DNA from: Batkoa obscura
Taxonomy: Eukaryota > Entomophthoromycota > Entomophthoromycetes > Entomophthorales > Batkoaceae
Direction of reading: 5' to 3'
DNA: 64,000 nt
Assembly: GCA_030770535.1 (NCBI GenBank)
Contig: JASVEC010000049.1
Location: 62,001-126,000 of the forward strand
Positions within the stretch are counted from its first letter, which is position 1; every line of letters starts with the position of its first letter. Shown here piece by piece: positions 11,524 to 24,129 of this stretch. The notes under the pieces are model-generated. The model did not search any database, had not been told where the DNA came from, and saw nothing but the letters and a program-made list of their open reading frames with translations. The position numbers were made by a program, and so were the translations under genes.

Positions 11524-11861
11524 CTCACTACATCTAAAAAATTATTTAATTGATTTAATATCTAAAAAGCTTTTATCTGAAAAGTTCATAAAAGTTAATA
11601 TATAGACAGATACAGGAAATTATTTCAAATCTTGGGAGTTTTTATAGTATATAGTTAAAAAAATTTATAAAATAAAATAATTTAAATATTAATCTTAATC
11701 TTTTTGCTAAATATTATAGAAAAAACATAGCTAATAAATACTTTATAATAGAAAAATAATTTTAAAGCATTAAATAAAATAAAAAATATTAATTAATTTT
11801 AAAATTTGAGATTTTTATTTATAAACATAACAAAACTAACAATTTAACTGTTAATAATAAG
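11524..11861. other. AT-rich stretch between LTRs
   Basis: No gene or known repeat seen. Confidence 0.35.
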
Positions 11862-12729
11862 TATGAAAGCTGGTACTCAGTGTTTGGAGTCAAAAACAGC
11901 TATTACTCGATTGACTACACTATAAGTCGAAAGGTCTTAGTTTGTGTGACTAAGATAGACTTGGATTATGAAGAATAGCACGTAATAGGTTACAAGCTAT
12001 ATAAGACAAATAGAATAGACAATACTAATGTAAAATCTATGTAAAATACTATTAAGTAAACTTATTGACTTTATTAAATGTTCGAGATATCAGGGATTAA
12101 TTCAGTTAAAAAGCCTCGAACTATTATACTCTGTAAACTCTTTTATGCTCTGAAAAGTATAAATTGTGAAATCTGGTACTCAGGGTTTGGAGTCAAGAAC
12201 AGCTATTGCTGGGTTGACTACACTATAAGTCGAAAGGTCTTAGTTTATGTAACTAAGATAGACTTGGATTATGAGGAATAGCACGTAATAGGTTACAAGC
12301 TATATAAGACAAATAGAATAGACAATACTAATGTAAAATCTATGTAAAATAATATTAAGAAAACTTAGTGGCTTTATTAAATGTTCGAGATATCAGGGAT
12401 TAATTCAGTTAAAAAGCCTCGAACTATTATACTCTGTAAACTCTTTTATACTCTGAAAAGTATAAGTATCAAAATGAGAAGATAATATTCTTTTGGGCGG
12501 AACTAGAAATTCTCATAACAAATCAAAATAATTAACCATGGGACTGACGAAGCGATATTTCACAAAATATCAAAATGAGAAGATAACATTCTTTGGGATG
12601 AAGCTAGAAATTCTCATAGCAAATCAAAATAAGGACGTGGGATTGGTTTCCTCTGAACTCAAGAACACAACAGCTTAGGCGATTGTTATGCTATAGTTAA
12701 CCATTGGACTAACAAAGCAATATTTCATA
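11862..12729 (-). mobile_element. solo LTR 3 (464-bp class), carrying a nested LTR
   Basis: LTR fossil on the minus strand, interrupted by another LTR at 12165..12564. Without the insert and its target duplication it is about 464 bp. TAAG occurs at both outer flanks (11858-11861 and 12730-12733), a 4-bp target duplication. It is therefore older than the LTR inside it. A frame at 12078..12281 lies wholly in LTR sequence and is not a gene. Confidence 0.85.
12165..12564 (-). mobile_element. solo LTR nested in LTR 3 (400-bp class)
   Basis: LTR fossil, 400 bp, TGTGAAAT...ATTTCACA. AAAT is duplicated on both sides (12161-12164 and 12565-12568). By eye about 98% identical to LTR 1 at 10025 but in the opposite direction. 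It inserted into LTR 3 after that copy had become a solo LTR or while it was still part of an element. Confidence 0.85.
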
Positions 12730-12738
12730 TAAGAAAAC

Positions 12739-12845
12739 ATATGGGGATGTATTTTTGTGTTTAAGAATTTTATTAGCAATTTTTCCACTCAGGTAGTGCT
12801 TAAAAGATGGAAAAAGTAATGAAATAGAAAAAAACATCTCCATAT
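12739..12845 (-). mobile_element. MITE copy 6
   Basis: Ends ATATGGGGATGT and CATCTCCATAT. It starts 10 bases after LTR 3. Confidence 0.85.
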
Positions 12846-12949
12846 GTAATTTTTAAAAAATACAAAGAATGCGAGAAATAGTAAAATAATAAAAATATAA
12901 GATGTTGAAAAATAGTTGTATTTTATCAAATATAAGAATAAATTACACT

Positions 12950-13690
12950 GCTATTCAATACCTGATAGATTTAAAAAAGTGATATAGCTAATTAAAGTTG
13001 TAAAGTATAGAAAACAAAAAAAATCAAAAGATTAGCCTTAGATTATCTTATAAAAAGAATAATGGAAATTTAACTCTCGATATTTGTTAAGCAATCAAGT
13101 GGTTTATTAAATGATAAAAATCAGTTATTAAATGTTAATATTATTCAAACTATTAATAGTTAAGTTAATAAATAGTTAAAAAGCAAGTAATTATAACAAT
13201 GAATAAAAATTATTATTATATTGCTTATATTATATAAAAATGGTTAATTATAGTTTCAAGGCTAACCACTCCCTCCCCATGGAGCTATTTATCAACTTAG
13301 TGATATACCAATAATGTAATTATAACATCAAATAATTTATTTATTTGATAGCAAATCCACAATGCTGCCTATATATAAAGCAATTAATAATGAATGTTTC
13401 TCAATGAAATTTTATAGAAATATGTATTTATTTACATACTAAAACTTTGATCAATGTCAGTATATATAAGTTATATTAATAGAAGCCTTGTTGGTCCAGA
13501 AATTTTAAATTTGATATAAATTTCACTAAATTACAATATAAAGTATAATGGGAAATTTAAAACTGTCCTAAATACCTTTGGTTTTTAGTAAAGAGTTTAT
13601 TTTTACAGAATTAAGTAAAGTTTTTAAAATTAAGATTTTTAAAAATTGGATAAAAAATGAAATCAAACCGGATATCCCCTATATTATATT
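12950..13690 (+). mobile_element. lone arm of the long-armed DNA transposon (family C)
   Basis: About 740 bp related to both arms of the transposon at 26150..28345. It starts near AATACCTGATAG and includes the marker CTCCCTCCCCATGGAGCTA. It also holds a decayed coding stretch (IYKAINNECFSMKFYRNMYL) and ends GGATATCCCCTATATT. No transposase is attached here. Confidence 0.7.
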
Positions 13691-14343
13691 TTATTTGGAA
13701 ATTTGACATCTTTTGAAGAAAATGGTTTATTAAATGAGTTTTTTAACCAGTCGAATAAATCCAAGTTATAAAAGCTATAATATATAAAATCCAAACATTT
13801 AAAAATACAATCCCTTCCTTTAATATATGGTTACAGACATAAGTTAGAATAATAGAACAAAAATTAATAAAAATTTAATATTCAAATTCTTTTAAAAAGA
13901 AGCTTCTATCTTTCTTATTGGTCAAGTTTCTTTTTTACCAAAATAAAAGCAGCAATACATTATCTAAAATATTAGTATATTAAAAAATCATTTAAGTTTG
14001 ATTCTCATTGAAATTCAACAGAGGAATACTAAAATTTAGAATCCTGATTACGCTTTACTTCAATTAGTTGCTCTCCTCAATTTTTTATTGAACTTTCATT
14101 ACATGTAATTTTTTCACTGAATAAAACTACCTAAATAATACTTCGAATCTTAGATTTTTGTCAAAAAATAAATAATAGGGAGTATAACACAATTTTTCAA
14201 TCAGCTGACATAATTTTTTTTCTATTGGTTGATATTAAAACCATAATGGAAAATGATCTCACCAGCTAATTGAAAAACGAATATAAATTTAATGAATAGT
14301 TGACTAAAGTATTAAACTCTTTTTATAATAATAAAAAAGAAAA
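13691..14343. other. intergenic, upstream of the DUG1-like gene
   Basis: AT-rich; the right part should hold the promoter. No repeat seen. Confidence 0.4.
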
Positions 14344-15986
14344 ATGAGTGACTTAAAAGCTTTCTATGATTATGTCGATCAACATCAAAATGATTTTATT
14401 AATGAATTAAGACAAGTTGTTGCTATTAAAAGGTAATAATAATTCCATATAAATTAAGGCTTAATTTAAACTTCAATGTTAGTGTTTCTGCTTCTGTTGA
14501 ATATCGTTCTGAGGTAATTAAAATGGGAGAATGGTTTCAAGCCGAGTTAGAAAAATTAGGAGCAACGTAATTTGTTTAACTAACAATAAATCTTCAAACT
14601 CACCCTTTTCATATCATCTAGCACCAAACGTGTCGAACCAGGAAAACAAGAATTAGAAGGACAAACAATTGATTTACCACCCGTTATCTTAGGTCGTTAT
14701 GGTAATGATCCAAACAAAAGAACCGTATTAGTTTATGGACATTATGACGTTCAACCTGCTTTAAAAGAAGATGGCTGGAATACGGATCCATTTACCTTAA
14801 CTGAAGATGAAGAAAATCGATTAATTGGTAGAGGTGCTACAGATGATAAGGGCCCTATCTTAGGTTGGTTGTTGGTTATCAAAGCATTTAAAGAATTAGG
14901 AATGGAATTTCCAGTAAATTTAATTACTTGTTTTGAAGGTAAATAATAACTAATAATAATAACTAATAATAACAATCGTATTATTTCAAAAGGTATGGAA
15001 GAAAGTTCATCCGTAGGGCTAGATGAAATAGTTTATCAAGAAGCCAATGGTTTTTTTAGTGGAGTGGATTGCGTTTGTATTTCGGATAATTATTGGTTAG
15101 GAAAAGATAAACCATCGTTAACTTATGGATTGCGTGGTGTATCTTATTTTCATGTAAGTATTTTAGGTCCAAAAGCGGATTTACATTCAGGTGTATTTGG
15201 TGGTACTGTTCATGAACCTATGACCGATTTAATTAACTTGTTTTCTACTTTGGTAAAACCAGATGGTAAAATTTTAATTCCAGGTATCATGGATCAAGTA
15301 GCTCCATTATCTAGTAAGTTTATTATATTTATATAATCAATATTAATTTTTTAATTAACTTTTTAGATGAAGAAGATCAATCTTATAATAATTTAGATTT
15401 TTCTATGGATACATTACATCAAGCTTTAGGTGCTAAAAATACGATTCATGAAAATGTAAAAACCACATTACAACACAGATGGAGATATCCCTCTTTATCT
15501 ATTCATGGTATTGAAGGTGCATTTTATTCCCCTGGAGATAAAACTGTTATCCCAGCTAAAGTAATAGGAAAGTTCTCTATTCGTACAGTACCTAATATGG
15601 AACCAGAACAAGTTACAAAATTAGTGGAACAGCATATTCAAACTGAATTTCAAAAATTAAATAGTAAAAATCAGTTACAATTTACTTGTACTTCTGCAGG
15701 TAAACCATGGTATTCTTCTTTTAATCATTGGAATTTTGTGGCTGGTACTAAGGCTGTTGAAAAAGTATTCAATTGTACACCAGAATATACTAGAGAAGGT
15801 GGATCTATTCCAGTTACACTTACTTTTGAAGATGCTTTAAAAAAGAATGTTTTATTACTTCCTATGGGGGCTTGTGATGACGGTGCTCATTCTATTAACG
15901 AAAAAATTGATCGTCGTAATTTTATTGAAGGAATTAAGTTATTAGGCACTTATCTTGATGAAATTAAATATGTTAAAATGGAATAA
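14344..15986 (+). CDS. DUG1: M20 metallodipeptidase, cytosolic Cys-Gly dipeptidase type
   Basis: Cytosolic di-zinc/manganese dipeptidase of the CNDP2/Dug1 family, which splits Cys-Gly in glutathione turnover. Five exons: 14344-14432, 14483-14566, 14622-14938, 14993-15313 and 15367-15986. They join in frame to 476 residues, close to yeast Dug1 (481). All family metal and catalytic residues fall where expected: His98 and Asp100 in GHYDVQP, Asp132 in GRGATDDKGP, Glu166/Glu167 in CFEGMEES, Asp195 in SDNYW and His445 in DDGAHS. The lid domain lies between the third and fifth exons. The introns are 50-55 nt and all GT-AG. No targeting signal is seen. The next gene, GCS1-like, converges tail to tail 162 bases away. 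Confidence 0.93.
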
Positions 15987-16148
15987 ATAAATATGAAATA
16001 AATATTGTTTAAAATTTATATTTTATATTTTATATTTTATGTTTTATTTTACTAATAGGATCTAAATCAAACAAAATTGATAATAAAAGGAAGAAATAGA
16101 GAGATATAGAGATATAGAGAGACAATAGTAATTTGAAATAAATTAATA

Positions 16149-17833
16149 TTAAAATTTTGACCATTCGTCTTCTTGATCATCCCATGAATTATTTTTTTGA
16201 TGTTGATTTCTACCTTTCCTTAATTGAGCTCCACCTAATTTATTATTTTTAATATTACTCTTACTAACTTCTTCTTTTTGATCAAATGATTTCCATCCTT
16301 CTTCTTCTTGTTCTTCTTCGTCATAATAATTATTTTGTTGTTGTTTATTTATATTATTAAAATTATTAAAATTATTAAAATTATCTTCTTCCTCATCCCT
16401 TTCTTCATCTTGATCATAATATTCATATTTATCATCATTTTGATCATAATCATTAGTATCTACTTGACCATATCTACCACTTGATTGATTACCCGAATTT
16501 AAATAATCCGAAAACATAGAAAATCCTCTACTACCAGTTTCTTGAACCTAGAAAGACAGCATATTAATATTTCATTTCATTTTTACATAATCCAATCTAT
16601 TAACCACACTTACCGTTTTTGAAAACATGGAAACATATGATGATACTTTACCATGTAATTCTGGATCTCGAACGGTTTCACTTAATTTTTCACCAGCTGG
16701 TTGCAATATATTACTATTAATTGTTTTGGCTCCTTCAACTGCAGTAGAAACTGCAGTGGATGCCCCAAAGGATAATAGAGAAAATCCCTTGCTTAAAGTA
16801 CCCATAGGATCTACTAATAAATCTCCAATATCAGGTACTTCTCCTGAACTTGAGCTTGGTTGGGGATCTAATAAGATATTAAATATAAATTATATATATG
16901 TTAAATTATAATGGGATTAAATTACCTGGTGTATTACCAAATCCTGTATAACGTCCTCCTTGATTGGGAGGTAGATGGCTAAACAATAAATAATAAATAT
17001 TATGATAAATATTATAATAATAAATATAATAATAATGATAAATACAATAATAATTTAGTAATAATAAACTTACTCAGGACGAGTATCATTAGCTTGCCCA
17101 AGTTTGGCAAAATATTCTTCATTATGTGCTTTTGTTGATGATTGTTGATGATTGTTAAATGGTGAACTACTATTAGATCTATCATTAGAATGAAAACTAT
17201 GATTGGGAGATAAATTTTTTGATCTAAAATCGGGTTTGTTTGAATTATTATTTTTTGATGATTTATTAGTTGCTCCTAGTTTATTCACGTTCTTTTTGTT
17301 ATTAACATTAATTTTACTCTCTTTATTACTGTTTATTGATTCTTCAACTTCATCGTCTTCGTTAGAAGGTACCCATTCTTTTCCTTCCACTTCAGCAGCT
17401 AACTAAATTAATGTAAAATTAATATATATTGTTGAAAATTATTTTATAAAAATTTACTTTTTCTTTATATTGTTTAGCAAATTTAGAATGATATTTTTCT
17501 TCAATTGACATGTTTTCTTTATATTCACTACTACTTTTAAAAAATTCCAATGCTTTGCTATTACCACCTAACTAGTAATAAAAATGTTAATAAATTTATT
17601 AAATTATTTATTTAAATAATAATATTAATAATAAATAATATTTTAATAATATTTAATAATATTAATATATTTAATAATTTTAATAATATTTTAATAATAT
17701 TTTAATATTTTAATATTTTGCTTACATCCATTTTTTTAAATTGTTGCTCATTCCATCGATCCATTGTAATAGAACGTACAAAACTAATAACATAATAATA
17801 TTAATTAATGAATATTTAATTATTAATAACATA

Positions 17834-17864
<31 letters not shown>

Positions 17865-18110
17865 TACCTAATATGTACACCTAAAGAACGATGTTTTCCG
17901 GAACAATCCAAACAAAACAATATGCCATAAGTTACTGAGGCCCACTGTGGATTAGGAGAATTACAATCGATGCATCTCTAAATTAATTAAGAATATCAAT
18001 TTAAATATAATATAAATTAAGTATCAAATAGTAATAGTATAGAAACTTACTTTATTCCCTTCCCTCTTTTGAATTTCTTGTAATTTACTTAAATACTTAT
18101 TACCTGACAT
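16149..18110 (-). CDS. GCS1: Arf GTPase-activating protein (Gcs1/ArfGAP1 type)
   Basis: Stimulates GTP hydrolysis on Arf at Golgi membranes. Eight exons on the minus strand: 18051-18110, 17868-17977, 17726-17783, 17458-17571, 17074-17402, 16926-16978, 16614-16867 and 16149-16547. They join in frame to 458 residues. The ArfGAP zinc finger is Cys22/Cys25/Cys42/Cys45 ([20 protein letters not shown], then CLDC) with the catalytic arginine at Arg50 ([10 protein letters not shown]). The middle is low-complexity Asn/Ser/Lys. The next part ([17 protein letters not shown]) looks like an amphipathic lipid-packing helix of the ArfGAP1 kind. The tail is acidic and ends with [11 protein letters not shown], like the W-rich C-termini of Gcs1 proteins. 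The third intron (17572-17725) is almost pure A/T; the second holds an ATT microsatellite. Confidence 0.92.
17829..17865. repeat. ATT microsatellite in a GCS1 intron
   Basis: About ten ATT units in the intron between exons 2 and 3. Confidence 0.7.
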
Positions 18111-18859
18111 TTGTATTATATTCGTATTATTATACTATTTATATATATAATTATAAAACTTAGTTTTTAAAAATGATTATTTTCTTAATAAAATATTGTG
18201 CCATCCTTTTCTAACTTAAAAAATTTAATTTCGAACCAATCATTATTAATTATGTCCGCTTAGATAAACCAATTACCTTAGTTTAAGTGGATGAAAATGA
18301 TGGAATTTGAGTTCTTTAAGTGATGAGTTTATTTACCAATGTATTGATATTTAATACTTTAACTTTATTAAGGCTGCGTTTTATCAATACTGATGATATT
18401 GTTATTATAATTAATAAGCATTAATAGATGATAAACTATTATAATTTATTAATTTCTGATTTATTAGCTTTGATTCTTCCAATTATGTGTTTTATAACTT
18501 GCAGAACTTTTAAGTTTGATAAAATTTCAATTAAAAATTTAATTCAAAACTAGTTTAATAACTAAAAATTATTTTTATTTGACAATAACCTAGTTTTATC
18601 TATACTATTCTTATAAAAAGTTATGAAATATAATAAAAAATAAACTCTATTAATAAAATAAAGTATATCTCCTTATTAATCTAACCTTTACTTTCAAGTA
18701 TTGACCAATGCATTCATTTCCTTATTAGAAAATTTCAAAGCTAAAGCTAAACCTGAATCTTAAGAATGCGCACTTTCTCTACAGAAATATTAAAAAATTG
18801 TCACTATTCCATCAGCCTTGAGTGTGATGAATTCAAATATGAATGTTCAAAGAAATAAT
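18111..18859. other. intergenic, upstream of GCS1
   Basis: AT-rich, no gene recognised. Confidence 0.4.
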
Positions 18860-18956
18860 ATATAGAGACGTTTTTTTGGCTTCATTACTTTTTCCATCTT
18901 TTAAGCGCTATTTGAGTGGAAAATTGTTAGTAAAACTCTTAAATACATCCCCATAT
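18860..18956 (+). mobile_element. MITE copy 7
   Basis: Ends TATAGAGACG and CATCCCCATAT; intact core TTAAGCGCTATTTGAGTGG. At 97 bp, slightly short. Confidence 0.8.
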
Positions 18957-20075
18957 TTAAAGCCAAGCTTCATTCTATTTATCTATAAATAGTTCCCATT
19001 CATTTCAATGTTTGTGATATACAATAGTGAGGTTTAAGATAATCAATTTTGATTTCGTATTTTGATTTTACATATATACTCAGGTTAAAGATAAGTTGAT
19101 ATTATTGTTAAATATGTTTGGCAAGATATTTACGAAATTAAAAAATAATGATAGTTATTTATTTACAAGTAGAAAATGAAAGAATTAAAAACATGAAGTA
19201 TAAAGACTAGAAAAATAAACTATTAACTATATTAATTAATCTTTATTCAACCTAAAAAAACAAAGAATAAATAAACCGATCAACAAAAATGACAATTATC
19301 AAAAAGCAGTTTGCTCAGAGATCTTGGTGTAAAAATTTGTCCACAAAAAATTTTCGACTCCTCGAAATTCAGGTTTGCAAGTTTTTAATCATAGCCAACT
19401 CATTCATTCTACTCAATATAAAACATTTGAATTACCTAATAAATAATAGATTAATATTTGTTATTTAAATTGAATTGTGCATAATGTGGCAGAGATTAAC
19501 AGCAACTTCAGTTAAAGTAGTAGTTACATAAATTTTAAGTACTATTGATACGCCGGCAAGCGTTAGTTACTTAAATATTCAAACGCAAATTACAATAATG
19601 ACCATCATATGTAGCTTTGTTAATTCACTCTTTATACTCTTATTCAATATAAATAAAATTATCAAACTTACCTTATAAAATGTATAAACATAATTCTTAT
19701 CAAATAAATGACAATCTTTTTATATTACAAGTTAACCCCTGTTTGAAAAAATGGAATTTTTTCTCTAAAATTGATTGGTTCAGGAGTGAGTAAAGCGAGT
19801 TTTTTTGCAAAATATGAGAAGACATTTAAAATACAATTTAATGAAGCATTCTTTTTGATAAGGTTAGAAACTGAGTGAGAATTGGTTATTCTGAATAGAG
19901 TAAGTTGAAGTTAAATATTTTTTAATATCATAATATTAATATTTATATATAGTATAATAATTATTCTATAAAAATTCAGAAAAATAACATAATATATTAA
20001 CTAAAAATAAGTGTATAAGAATATAAAACAAAATCTTGAATTCAATAATTAAATTTTCATTTCATAAATAATATT
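18957..20075. other. intergenic stretch
   Basis: No gene, RNA or repeat recognised. A 58-codon frame begins at the ATG near 19288 but has no support. Confidence 0.4.
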
Positions 20076-20559
20076 TTAATGCTGTATTCTATCTTTAATA
20101 GTATCCATTTTCGTTTTGATCTTATTAATTCTTTCTTCCAAACTTAATCTACTTTGCTCTAATCTAAACAAATATTAGATACATGTTACCATTAATATTC
20201 TATTATTTTTTAGATAAAAACTTACTGTATTTTTTTCATTCGAAGATTAATTTCGTCTTGAGTAACTAATACAGTTTCCTAAAGATTAATTTATATTAAT
20301 ATATATATTATCACTTCATACATATCTAGTATTCGCCTTTATAACGATTAGAATAAAAATAAATAAAATAGATTACATTTTCATTAAGTTTATATTCTAC
20401 ATAACCATCATTTCTTTTTTTTAATTGATAAGTTTTGATCTCTTCTTCTGTTCCATTTGTACTACGAAATTTATAACCAAGATAAGTACCCCCTAATACA
20501 ACGGGTATAGAATAAATTAAAAATTGATATTTTTGAAATTTGGGAAGTAAGGAAGCCAT
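20076..20559 (-). CDS. small single-pass membrane protein, function unknown
   Basis: Three exons (20377-20559, 20226-20278, 20076-20163) join in frame to 107 residues, with consensus GTAATC/GTAAGT donors and TAG acceptors. One hydrophobic segment lies at about residues 12-29 (QFLIYSIPVVLGGTYLGY) after a short basic N-terminus. A charged tail rich in Lys and Glu (LEERINKIKTKMDTIKDRIQ) probably forms a short coiled coil. Size and topology fit small mitochondrial inner-membrane assembly or import factors, but I recognise no family. Clean intron phases and kept splice sites make a real gene likely. Confidence 0.65.
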
Positions 20560-22509
20560 TGCTAATGAATATATCTATTATTTTTTGGATAATTTCAAAA
20601 TAAAAAAATAGATAAGTTTCTTTAAAATGTTAAGTTGATTAGGGTAGCTTTTTTATTGGTTGAAATAGAAATTATAAAAGCATAAGTTTGAGTGATAATG
20701 AGAATTTTCTGTGGGAGGGTATTGAGTTTATTTATTTAATAAAATGATAAAAAATCGCAGTAAAGTTATTAATGTTATAAAATTAGTTTGTTAGCTATTC
20801 TCTGTTTTAAAAAGATTACAAGAAATAAAAAACAAAATAAAAAACTATTACTAATACAATATCTATGTGATTAAATAATTAATACTATTATATTAATATT
20901 TTATCTGAGTTTAAAAATTAAGGATACTATCAGATAATTAATTTATTAGATATTCGAATCTAGAATATGAACCTATGAAAAAAAGAGTGATTTGAAATTT
21001 ATATATTAAACCTGTTATTTTCATAAAGCGAATAATTCAAAACAATAAAACAATGATACGATACAATATATATTTTTTATTATCGTTTTTATCAAAAATA
21101 AGCCCAGCCTTCGATTATATTCAAAAAGGAATATACAAAATTAATTAATCATTATTCATCATGTTTACAAACTTCAAAAACTCAACTTTTTTTTTTAAAT
21201 AAAAGCATAGCTATTTACTTGTCTCACCAATTCTACTTTTTGAAAAGGTGGCAATAGAGGTTCCTGGATCGTCACTGCTTTTTATATTATTTATGATAAT
21301 TTTGAAAAATTTAAATAAAAAAATGAAAGAAGAGGATTTATTAAAATGTGAGATTATTTTTGACTGTTATTTAAATTAAAGCTTCAATAAAAAATTATAA
21401 ATAGATTCTAATTACCAAATAGACCATAGAACAATTTATTTTTATCTTTACTCTTTATAGTAATTGTTAGATGAAATTCTAAAAGTCATTGAAATTCTAA
21501 TTTTCTCTTGTAATATTCAGCCAATCATTGGAGCCTAATTTAATTTTAGAGTGCTACTCTTATGTTAACACCATTAGAATCTTAATGCCTTTGGTATTAT
21601 TTATCTTTGTCTTTTACCACTATTATGTCCATCATTATATTATCCAACCACTATTACTTTCTAGTAAGAATAAAGGGATTTACTTTATTATCTTTGTTTC
21701 GGTAGTTTAATTTCTTATTTTCATTATTATTAAAATGATGGAATATCGTAATTGATAAATATCATCAGAGCTTTTAGTTAAATATAGAAAGAATAATTAA
21801 ATTTATTATTAATTGATCTTATTTACTACTTTTATCAAATTATAAAAACTTAGTTAATATTGACCTAATTTTAATACAATCTATATTATAACTTTTACCA
21901 ACATCTTATTTTTACTAATCAATAAACAAAAGTAATTATGATATTCTATATTCTTTTATTATCGCGCTTCGTCCTACTATATAAAAAGGAAAGAGTGGTA
22001 TTATCCTCTTTGTAATCTGCTGGTTCAAATAAGTGTAGAATCAGTTTTTACCCAAGGTTCAGTTTTTTCCCAGTTTGTCAATTTAAATAAAAGCCATAGA
22101 AATAGCGGCTTTATACTTAATTTGCAACAAAGTTAAGAAGAGGCTGTAATTAACTGAAATTAAACTAGACTTTGTTTATTTAGAATGCTTATAAAATTAA
22201 AATAATTTCATCTTACTTCCCCTACAAGTTTAATAAGTTAGAATAGCTTATAGTTAGATTTTTTATTGTTTTTAATTTGTGGAAAATTTTTCTGATATGA
22301 ATTTGGAGACTATAGCTTTTTTATATTTTTAGATCAATATTAAATAATTTCAACTACAGATTAAAAACAATAAAATGCACCTGATTGCAAACTGCTCTAT
22401 CTCTTGTTTCCATTTCACCACATTACTCTCTTTCAAAATTAAGGTCACTTGAAGCATAATTGCTTTAAAGGACTCTAAAAAATGAAACTCTAATAAACTT
22501 ATGAATACA
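20560..22509. other. gene-poor AT-rich stretch
   Basis: No gene recognised. A 60-codon hydrophobic frame at 21528 opens with TTG and has no support. No tRNA folds. Confidence 0.4.
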
Positions 22510-22519
22510 AGATATATGG

Positions 22520-22625
22520 ATATGGGGATGTTTTTTTTGATTTCATTACTTTTCCATTTTTTAAGCGCTATTCAAGTGAAAAGATTGTTAGTAAAATTCT
22601 TAAACAAAAAAATACATTCTCATAT
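22520..22625 (+). mobile_element. MITE copy 8
   Basis: Ends ATATGGGGATGT and CATTCTCATAT; core TTAAGCGCTATTCAAGTG. Confidence 0.85.
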
Positions 22626-22714
22626 GTTTTTTTGTTTAAGAATTTTATTAGCAATTTTTCCGCTCAAATAGGACTTAAGAAACGGAAAAAGTGAAAACTA
22701 AAAAACACTTATAT
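22622..22714 (-). mobile_element. MITE copy 9, back to back with copy 8
   Basis: Shares its left ATAT end with copy 8 and runs the other way (TTTTTCCGCTCAAATAGG...). The right end is worn (ACACTTATATAT). Confidence 0.7.
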
Positions 22715-22995
22715 ATATATGCTATTATAAAACTTAAATAAACTATATTGAACTATAAAATATGATGTTATAAAATTCATAAACTTTATTACTATAAAAA
22801 TTGTTCGATTTTAATATCTAAAATGAAACATTTCAAATGATTATGATGATCATAATATAAAAATAAGAAAATTTTATTATTTAAATTAACTTGGAGCTGA
22901 AAATATAATCTTCAAAATACTCATTTTGAAAATCAACTATTTGATAAAACTTAAGTTTACTTTAAACACTATGCATACTTGGAATTTTAAACAAC

Positions 22996-23101
22996 ATATG
23001 GGGATGTATTTTTGTGTTTAAGGATTTTACTAACAAATTTTCTGCTTAAATAGCGCTTAAAAATGGAAAAAATAGTGAAGTCAAAAAAAACATTCCCATA
23101 T
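22996..23101 (-). mobile_element. MITE copy 10
   Basis: Ends ATATGGGGATGT and CATTCCCATAT; core AAATAGCGCTTAAAAATGG. Confidence 0.85.
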
Positions 23102-23189
23102 AGAGATGTTCAAATTGGTTTCAGAGTTTGGTTATAAATTTAAAATTTTAAAATTTAGATTAATTTCTAAGTCCTTACTGCGTGATTAA

Positions 23190-23451
23190 TGTGAAATATT
23201 GCTTTATCAGCTCCATGATTGAGTATAGCATAATAATTACTTAAGTTGATGTGCTCTCAAGTTCAGAGACAATTAATCTCATGGTCTTATTTTGATTTGC
23301 TGTGAGAGTTTCTGTCATATGATTCCGAAGGATATTATCTCTCCGTTTTGATATCCTACTTGGTGAAGTATAAAAGAGATTCTAGAACATGGTAACTCAA
23401 GGTCTAGAACATGGTAACTCAAGGCTTTCTCAAGGCTTTTTAACTGAATTA
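23190..23451 (+). mobile_element. partial LTR 4a, cut by the tandem duplication
   Basis: First ~260 bp of the LTR that is complete at 24130 (4b). It ends at the duplication junction. Confidence 0.8.
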
Positions 23452-23462
23452 TAGATATATGG

Positions 23463-23568
23463 ATATGGGGATGTTTTTTTTGATTTCATTACTTTTCCAT
23501 TTTTTAAGCGCTATTCAAGTGAAAAGATTGTTAGTAAAATTCTTAAACAAAAAAATACATTATCATAT
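23463..23568 (+). mobile_element. MITE copy 11 (duplicate of copy 8)
   Basis: Same as copy 8 within the second unit. Confidence 0.85.
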
Positions 23569-23657
23569 GTTTTTTTGTTTAAGAATTTTATTAGCAATTT
23601 TTCCGCTCAAATAGGACTTAAGGAACGGAAAAAGTGAAAACTAAAAAACACTTATAT
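23565..23657 (-). mobile_element. MITE copy 12 (duplicate of copy 9)
   Basis: Same as copy 9 within the second unit. Confidence 0.7.
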
Positions 23658-23938
23658 ATATATGCTATTATAAAACTTAAATAAACTATATTAAACTATA
23701 AAATATGATGTTACAAAGTTCATAAACTTTATTACTATAAAAATTGTTCGATTTTAATATCTAAAATGAAACATTTCAAATGATTATGATGATCATAATA
23801 TAAAAATAAGAAAATTTTATTATTTAAATTAACTTGGAGCTGAAAATATAATCTTCAAAATACTCATTTTGAAAATCAACTATTTGATAAAACTTAAGTT
23901 TACTTTAAACACTATGCATACTTGGAATTTTAAACAAC

Positions 23939-24042
23939 ATATGGGGATGTATTTTTGTGTTTAAGGATTTTACTAACAAATTTTCCGCTTAAATAGCGCT
24001 TAAAAATGGAAAAAATAGTGCAAAAAAAAACATTCCCATATA
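23939..24042 (-). mobile_element. MITE copy 13 (duplicate of copy 10)
   Basis: Same as copy 10 within the second unit. Confidence 0.85.
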
Positions 24043-24129
24043 GAGATGTTCAAATTGGTTTCAGAGTTTGGTTATAAATTTAAAATTTTAAAATTTAGAT
24101 TAATTTCTAAGTCCTTACTGCGTGATTAA

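Larger units (their letters stand above)
22511..23453. repeat. tandem duplication, unit 1 (943 bp)
   Basis: This segment recurs almost unchanged at 23454..24396. It holds three MITE copies and the first part of an LTR (4a). The unit ends inside that LTR. Confidence 0.85.

Noticed and set aside
12078-12281. 67-codon plus-strand frame
   Set aside because: It lies wholly in LTR sequence and crosses the junction of the nested LTR; not a gene.
16021-16130. TTTTATATT / AGAGATATAG short repeats after DUG1
   Set aside because: Simple-sequence 3' flanks between two converging genes; no function suggested.
19288-19464. 58-codon frame starting MTIIKKQFAQRSW
   Set aside because: No continuing exons, no recognisable motif, and the frame ends in AT-rich noise.
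21528-21710. 60-codon hydrophobic frame
   Set aside because: Opens with TTG, no support, typical of AT-rich chance frames.
21960-22060. tRNA-like GGTTCAAAT near 22022
   Set aside because: The surrounding bases do not form T-arm or acceptor stems.
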